Shown: positions 61,450 through 64,000 of the stretch, in pieces | Numbering within the stretch: the stretch's first letter is position 1 | Layout of the letters: each line of letters starts with the position of its first letter | Assembly (NCBI GenBank): GCA_017937025.1 | Contig: JAGBEJ010000005.1 | Coordinates: forward strand, 62,001-126,000 | Source of the DNA: Paludibacteraceae bacterium | GTDB lineage: Bacteria; Bacteroidota; Bacteroidia; Bacteroidales; Paludibacteraceae | DNA: 64,000 nucleotides | Direction: 5' to 3' | Program-made: the position numbers and the translations under genes | Notes under the pieces: generated by a model | Seen by the model: the letters and a program-made list of their open reading frames with translations, nothing else | Told to the model about the DNA's origin: nothing | Databases searched by the model: none

Positions 61450-62286
61450 TTATTCCACTCTCCACGATTTCAGCAATGCGATTTCCTGAGCATAGCCTGG
61501 CACCTCGTTCGGAGTTTCGAGGAAGAACGGCAGATCGCGCAAAGTCGGGTGGTTGATGATTCTCTTTATGGCATCTGCGCCAATGTATCCGTTGCCGATT
61601 GTCTCGTGGCGATCTTTGTGGCTGCCAAATGGGTTCTTGCTGTCGTTCAGGTGCACAGCCTTGAGTCTGTCTATGCCAATCACCTTGTCGAACTCCTCAA
61701 GCACATCGTCAAGCGCATTGACTATGTCGTAGCCAGCGTCGTTCACGTGGCAAGTGTCGAGGCACACGCCGAGCTTGTCGCTCAGGTTCACCTTGTCTAT
61801 TATGGCGCGCAGTTCTTCGAATGTCCTGCCCACTTCGCTGCCTTTGCCGGCCATTGTCTCAAGCAGCACGGTCGTTGTCAGTTCGGGCGTGAGTACGGCG
61901 TTGAGGGTCTCGGCTATGAAGTCGATGGCTATCTCCGGTCCTTGCTGCACATGGCTTCCGGGGTGGAAGTTGTACATATTGCCCGGCACCATCTCCATGC
62001 GCTTGATGTCGTCGGCGAGCGTCTCACGGGCGAAGGCGCGTATCTCTGGTCTTGCGGCGCAGAAGTTCAGCGTGTATGGCGCGTGGGCGAGTATTACGTT
62101 AATGCCGTTATCTTTCGAGAATTTCTGAAAAGCCTCCACGTCAGCTGGGTCAACGGGCTTGGCTTGTCCGCCGCGAGGGTTGCGTGTGAAGAACTGGAAT
62201 GTGTTGGCTCCGATTGACGCTGCCGTCTGCGCCATGTCAAGAAATCCCTTTGAAGCCGAAAGGTGGCATCCTATAGTGAAACTCAT
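61450..62286 (-). CDS. nfo: Endonuclease IV
   Basis: 278 residues. TIM-barrel AP endonuclease with three zinc ions. [88 protein letters not shown] and IGNGYIGAD are all intact zinc-site stretches. Repairs abasic sites. Starts three bases after bcp on the same strand. Confidence 0.96.
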   Translation of the reverse strand: MSFTIGCHLSASKGFLDMAQTAASIGANTFQFFTRNPRGGQAKPVDPADVEAFQKFSKDNGINVILAHAPYTLNFCAARPEIRAFARETLADDIKRMEMVPGNMYNFHPGSHVQQGPEIAIDFIAETLNAVLTPELTTTVLLETMAGKGSEVGRTFEELRAIIDKVNLSDKLGVCLDTCHVNDAGYDIVNALDDVLEEFDKVIGIDRLKAVHLNDSKNPFGSHKDRHETIGNGYIGADAIKRIINHPTLRDLPFFLETPNEVPGYAQEIALLKSWRVE

Positions 62287-62289
62287 ATT

Positions 62290-62745
62290 TTATATATTGC
62301 TTGTTATTTGATTTGCGTGGTCTTTTACTTTTATTTCCTTTGGGCCGATGATGCGCTCCACCTTGCCTTCCTCGTCAATTATGAATGTGGTGCGGAACGT
62401 GCCCATGTACTTCCGTCCGTACATGCTCTTTTCGCCCCACACGCCGAACGCCTGCACGAGCGTCTTTTCTGTGTCGGCTATGAGTCTGAACGGCAGCTCG
62501 TTCTTGGCTATGAACTTCTTGTGCGACTGCTCCGAGTCCACGCTCACGCCTATCACTTCTATGCCTCTTGCCATCAGGGCTTGATAGTTGTCTCGCAGGT
62601 TGCAGGCCTCGGATGTGCACCCTGGAGTCGAGTCCTTGGGATAAAAGTAGAGTGCTAATTTCTTGCCAGCGAAGTCGCTTGCTTTCACAGCCTTTCCGTC
62701 TTGGTCTTTGCCGAGTATCTCGGGTATCTTGTCGCCTATGTTCAT
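62290..62745 (-). CDS. bcp: Thioredoxin-dependent peroxiredoxin (Bcp/PrxQ)
   Basis: 151 residues. Peroxidatic Cys in PKDSTPGCTSEACNLRD with the resolving Cys five residues on (CX4C, atypical 2-Cys). Reduces hydroperoxides with thioredoxin. Co-transcribed with nfo, giving a small oxidative-damage unit: peroxide removal plus repair of abasic sites. Good -7 element upstream. Confidence 0.95.
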   Translation of the reverse strand: MNIGDKIPEILGKDQDGKAVKASDFAGKKLALYFYPKDSTPGCTSEACNLRDNYQALMARGIEVIGVSVDSEQSHKKFIAKNELPFRLIADTEKTLVQAFGVWGEKSMYGRKYMGTFRTTFIIDEEGKVERIIGPKEIKVKDHANQITSNI

Positions 62746-62771
62746 GTTTGATAATTGTTTTTACACAATCT

Positions 62772-62779
62772 CAAAGATA
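62772..62779 (-). promoter_or_regulatory. -7 promoter element of bcp-nfo
   Basis: Reads TATCTTTG on the minus strand, 26 bases before the bcp ATG; a CAA (TTG on minus) lies 17 bases further. Confidence 0.6.
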
Positions 62780-62917
62780 ACGCTTTTGTTAAACGTCAAG
62801 AAAAAGACTTGAGAAAATAATAATATGCATACAATAATATTATAAATGCCTCGTTAAGAAAAGTGGGGGTAAAGCCGAAAAAGCCGATTAATTTTTGTGA
62901 TTATCTTTAATTAATCA

Positions 62918-62925
62918 TATATTTG
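62918..62925 (+). promoter_or_regulatory. -7 promoter element of the right-edge secreted protein
   Basis: TATATTTG with TTTG at 62893-62896, 48 bases before the ATG. Confidence 0.6.
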
Positions 62926-62973
62926 GCAGAATTTTACCGAAAAGGCTGAAATTGAAAAACACAATATAATACT

Positions 62974-64000
62974 ATGAAAATTAAATCTATAATTTCAAAA
63001 GCTGTGGCTGTGGCGCTTGTTTCTGTTGCGTCTGTCAATGCTTTTGCACAGTACAATGATATAATGTTGTACTCGACTGACTTCTCCGTTTCAGATGGTT
63101 GGACGGATATGTCTTCAACAGGATCTAGTGATGCCCTTTCGCAGAAAGGTTTTAGCATTGTTGCGAAGCCGGTTTTTAATGCTTCTGGAACTACTAACAA
63201 TGGTAATTTTACAGGTTATATAGCGTCTCAGAACTCTACAAGTACAATAACGACTCCTACATTTACTTTCATATCTGGCGGTATGATAGAAATGGATCTT
63301 GATGTCGCTAAGAATGGTAAGGGTTTTACTCTTTCTGCCGCTTCTGGCTCAATCTCAAATATTCAGGGAACAATAGTTTCTCAAGCTGAGCCTATACCTA
63401 CAAAGGCAAGTGACCAGGCTTCTTTTTCTGGCGCAACATTTAAGACAGGAAAGAACTATGGAGCGTACAAAATCAGATATACATTTGATGGCTCTGGCGA
63501 TATATCGTTCAAGTTGGCTTCAACCTCAAAAGAGGCGGAGGTTAACATTGCTTCTATGACGGTTTATACAGGCGTCGGCTCTGTGCCTTATGTTGCTTCG
63601 CCTTCCTATCCAAATGCTGGAGATGATGGCTCTAAGTCTACAGTCGGACTTACTCTTTCTGGAGCTGTCGGTGGAAATGTGGTTACTGGACCTATTGACA
63701 TAAAAGGATATAACCTTTCAGGACCAGTCTCTATCTCTTTCGTAGGAAAAGATGCAGCTAAATTCTCAGTAGATCAGACAACGCTTGATGCTGCTACTGC
63801 AATGGCAGGAACAAATGTTACAGTGTCATTCAAAACTTCTGTGAAGAGTGGTGTGGCTTCTGCTCTTATGAAACTCTCTGGAGGTTCTGCTGATTATTAT
63901 GTAAATGTGTATGGTTCTTCAGGCTCTGGAAATCCTGAAATCGTAGCATCAGCATCTCCTCTTAATTTCTGGACATCTTTGATAGCAACAACAACTCAGA
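62974..64000 (+). CDS. Large secreted protein with Ig-like repeats, 3' end outside window
   Basis: At least 342 codons, open to the window edge. Signal peptide ending VNAFAQ. Residues about 27-200 form a jelly-roll-like module (YSTDFSVSDGWTD, FKTGKNYGAYKIRYTFDGSG). From about 205 an Ig-like unit of the choice-of-anchor type begins (LTLSGAVGGNVV, ISFVGKDAAKFSVDQTTLD, NVTVSFKTSVKSG, YYVNVYG), and a second one starts near 330 (IVASASPLNFWTS). Such repeats are typical of long T9SS-exported surface proteins; the sorting domain would be beyond the edge. Function unknown. Confidence 0.7.
   Translation, partial: MKIKSIISKAVAVALVSVASVNAFAQYNDIMLYSTDFSVSDGWTDMSSTGSSDALSQKGFSIVAKPVFNASGTTNNGNFTGYIASQNSTSTITTPTFTFISGGMIEMDLDVAKNGKGFTLSAASGSISNIQGTIVSQAEPIPTKASDQASFSGATFKTGKNYGAYKIRYTFDGSGDISFKLASTSKEAEVNIASMTVYTGVGSVPYVASPSYPNAGDDGSKSTVGLTLSGAVGGNVVTGPIDIKGYNLSGPVSISFVGKDAAKFSVDQTTLDAATAMAGTNVTVSFKTSVKSGVASALMKLSGGSADYYVNVYGSSGSGNPEIVASASPLNFWTSLIATTTQ

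Noticed and set aside
1-64000. tRNA, rRNA or known riboswitch
   Set aside because: The gaps were read by eye for cloverleaf arms, CCA ends and known leader elements; nothing convincing was seen. A covariance-model search would be needed to exclude divergent RNAs.

Overview
The window is chromosomal DNA of a Bacteroidota member, most likely a Bacteroidales gut or rumen lineage; I cannot name the genus. The evidence is the promoter motif TAnnTTTG in front of many genes, two small proteins with type IX secretion (T9SS) C-terminal sorting domains, a DUF4296 lipoprotein next to lspA, a large IleS, many TonB/TPR/lipoprotein genes, and almost no Shine-Dalgarno sequences. No tRNA, rRNA, CRISPR array, transposase or phage gene was seen.

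Layout. 1-231 is the end of a GH28 pectinase-type gene. 297-4160 holds an FGE-like secreted protein, a flippase-type membrane protein, an acyltransferase and serine acetyltransferase. 4202-11158 holds an rlmL-type methyltransferase with a long charged tail, a radical SAM/SPASM protein, an apparently highly expressed OmpA/TPR lipoprotein, dusB and a transglutaminase-like protein. 11349-14984 (minus strand) holds a small lipoprotein and hpt-adk-GH28. 15193-25520 is one long plus-strand unit: porin, imelysin, di-haem DUF1111 oxidoreductase, second porin, c-type cytochrome lipoprotein, RidA/chorismatase-like protein, CcsBA cytochrome c synthase and trmO. I read it as an envelope iron-acquisition or redox system that carries its own haem-attachment enzyme.

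25597-28955 is a twin two-gene cassette. Each copy has a 167-residue secreted protein that is little more than a T9SS sorting domain, followed by a secreted protein with a conserved N-terminal half and an unrelated C-terminal half. The first copy has a G8 tract in its signal peptide. 29034-31752 carries TPR and TonB-C proteins and a POT peptide transporter interrupted by one in-frame TGA. 31956-38634 is housekeeping (ileS, a DksA-like gene, lspA, tsaE, mscS). 38757-40064 is an AT-richer islet with a probable orphan immunity gene. 40128-48891 has an NlpC/P60 enzyme, pgpH, a papain-like protease, Fe-alcohol dehydrogenase, a TatD-associated radical SAM protein and pyridoxal kinase.

49037-60915 is a dense housekeeping run: pyrH-frr-rsgA-histidine kinase, yceD-rpmF-fabH, an AEC transporter and acyl-ACP thioesterase, then era-der-nnr. 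60916-61449 is a non-coding tandem repeat built of nested palindromes. nfo and bcp follow on the minus strand, and the window ends inside a large secreted Ig-repeat protein. Several genes have an apparent upstream TTG start that falls inside a TAnnTTTG promoter; in those cases I use the downstream ATG.
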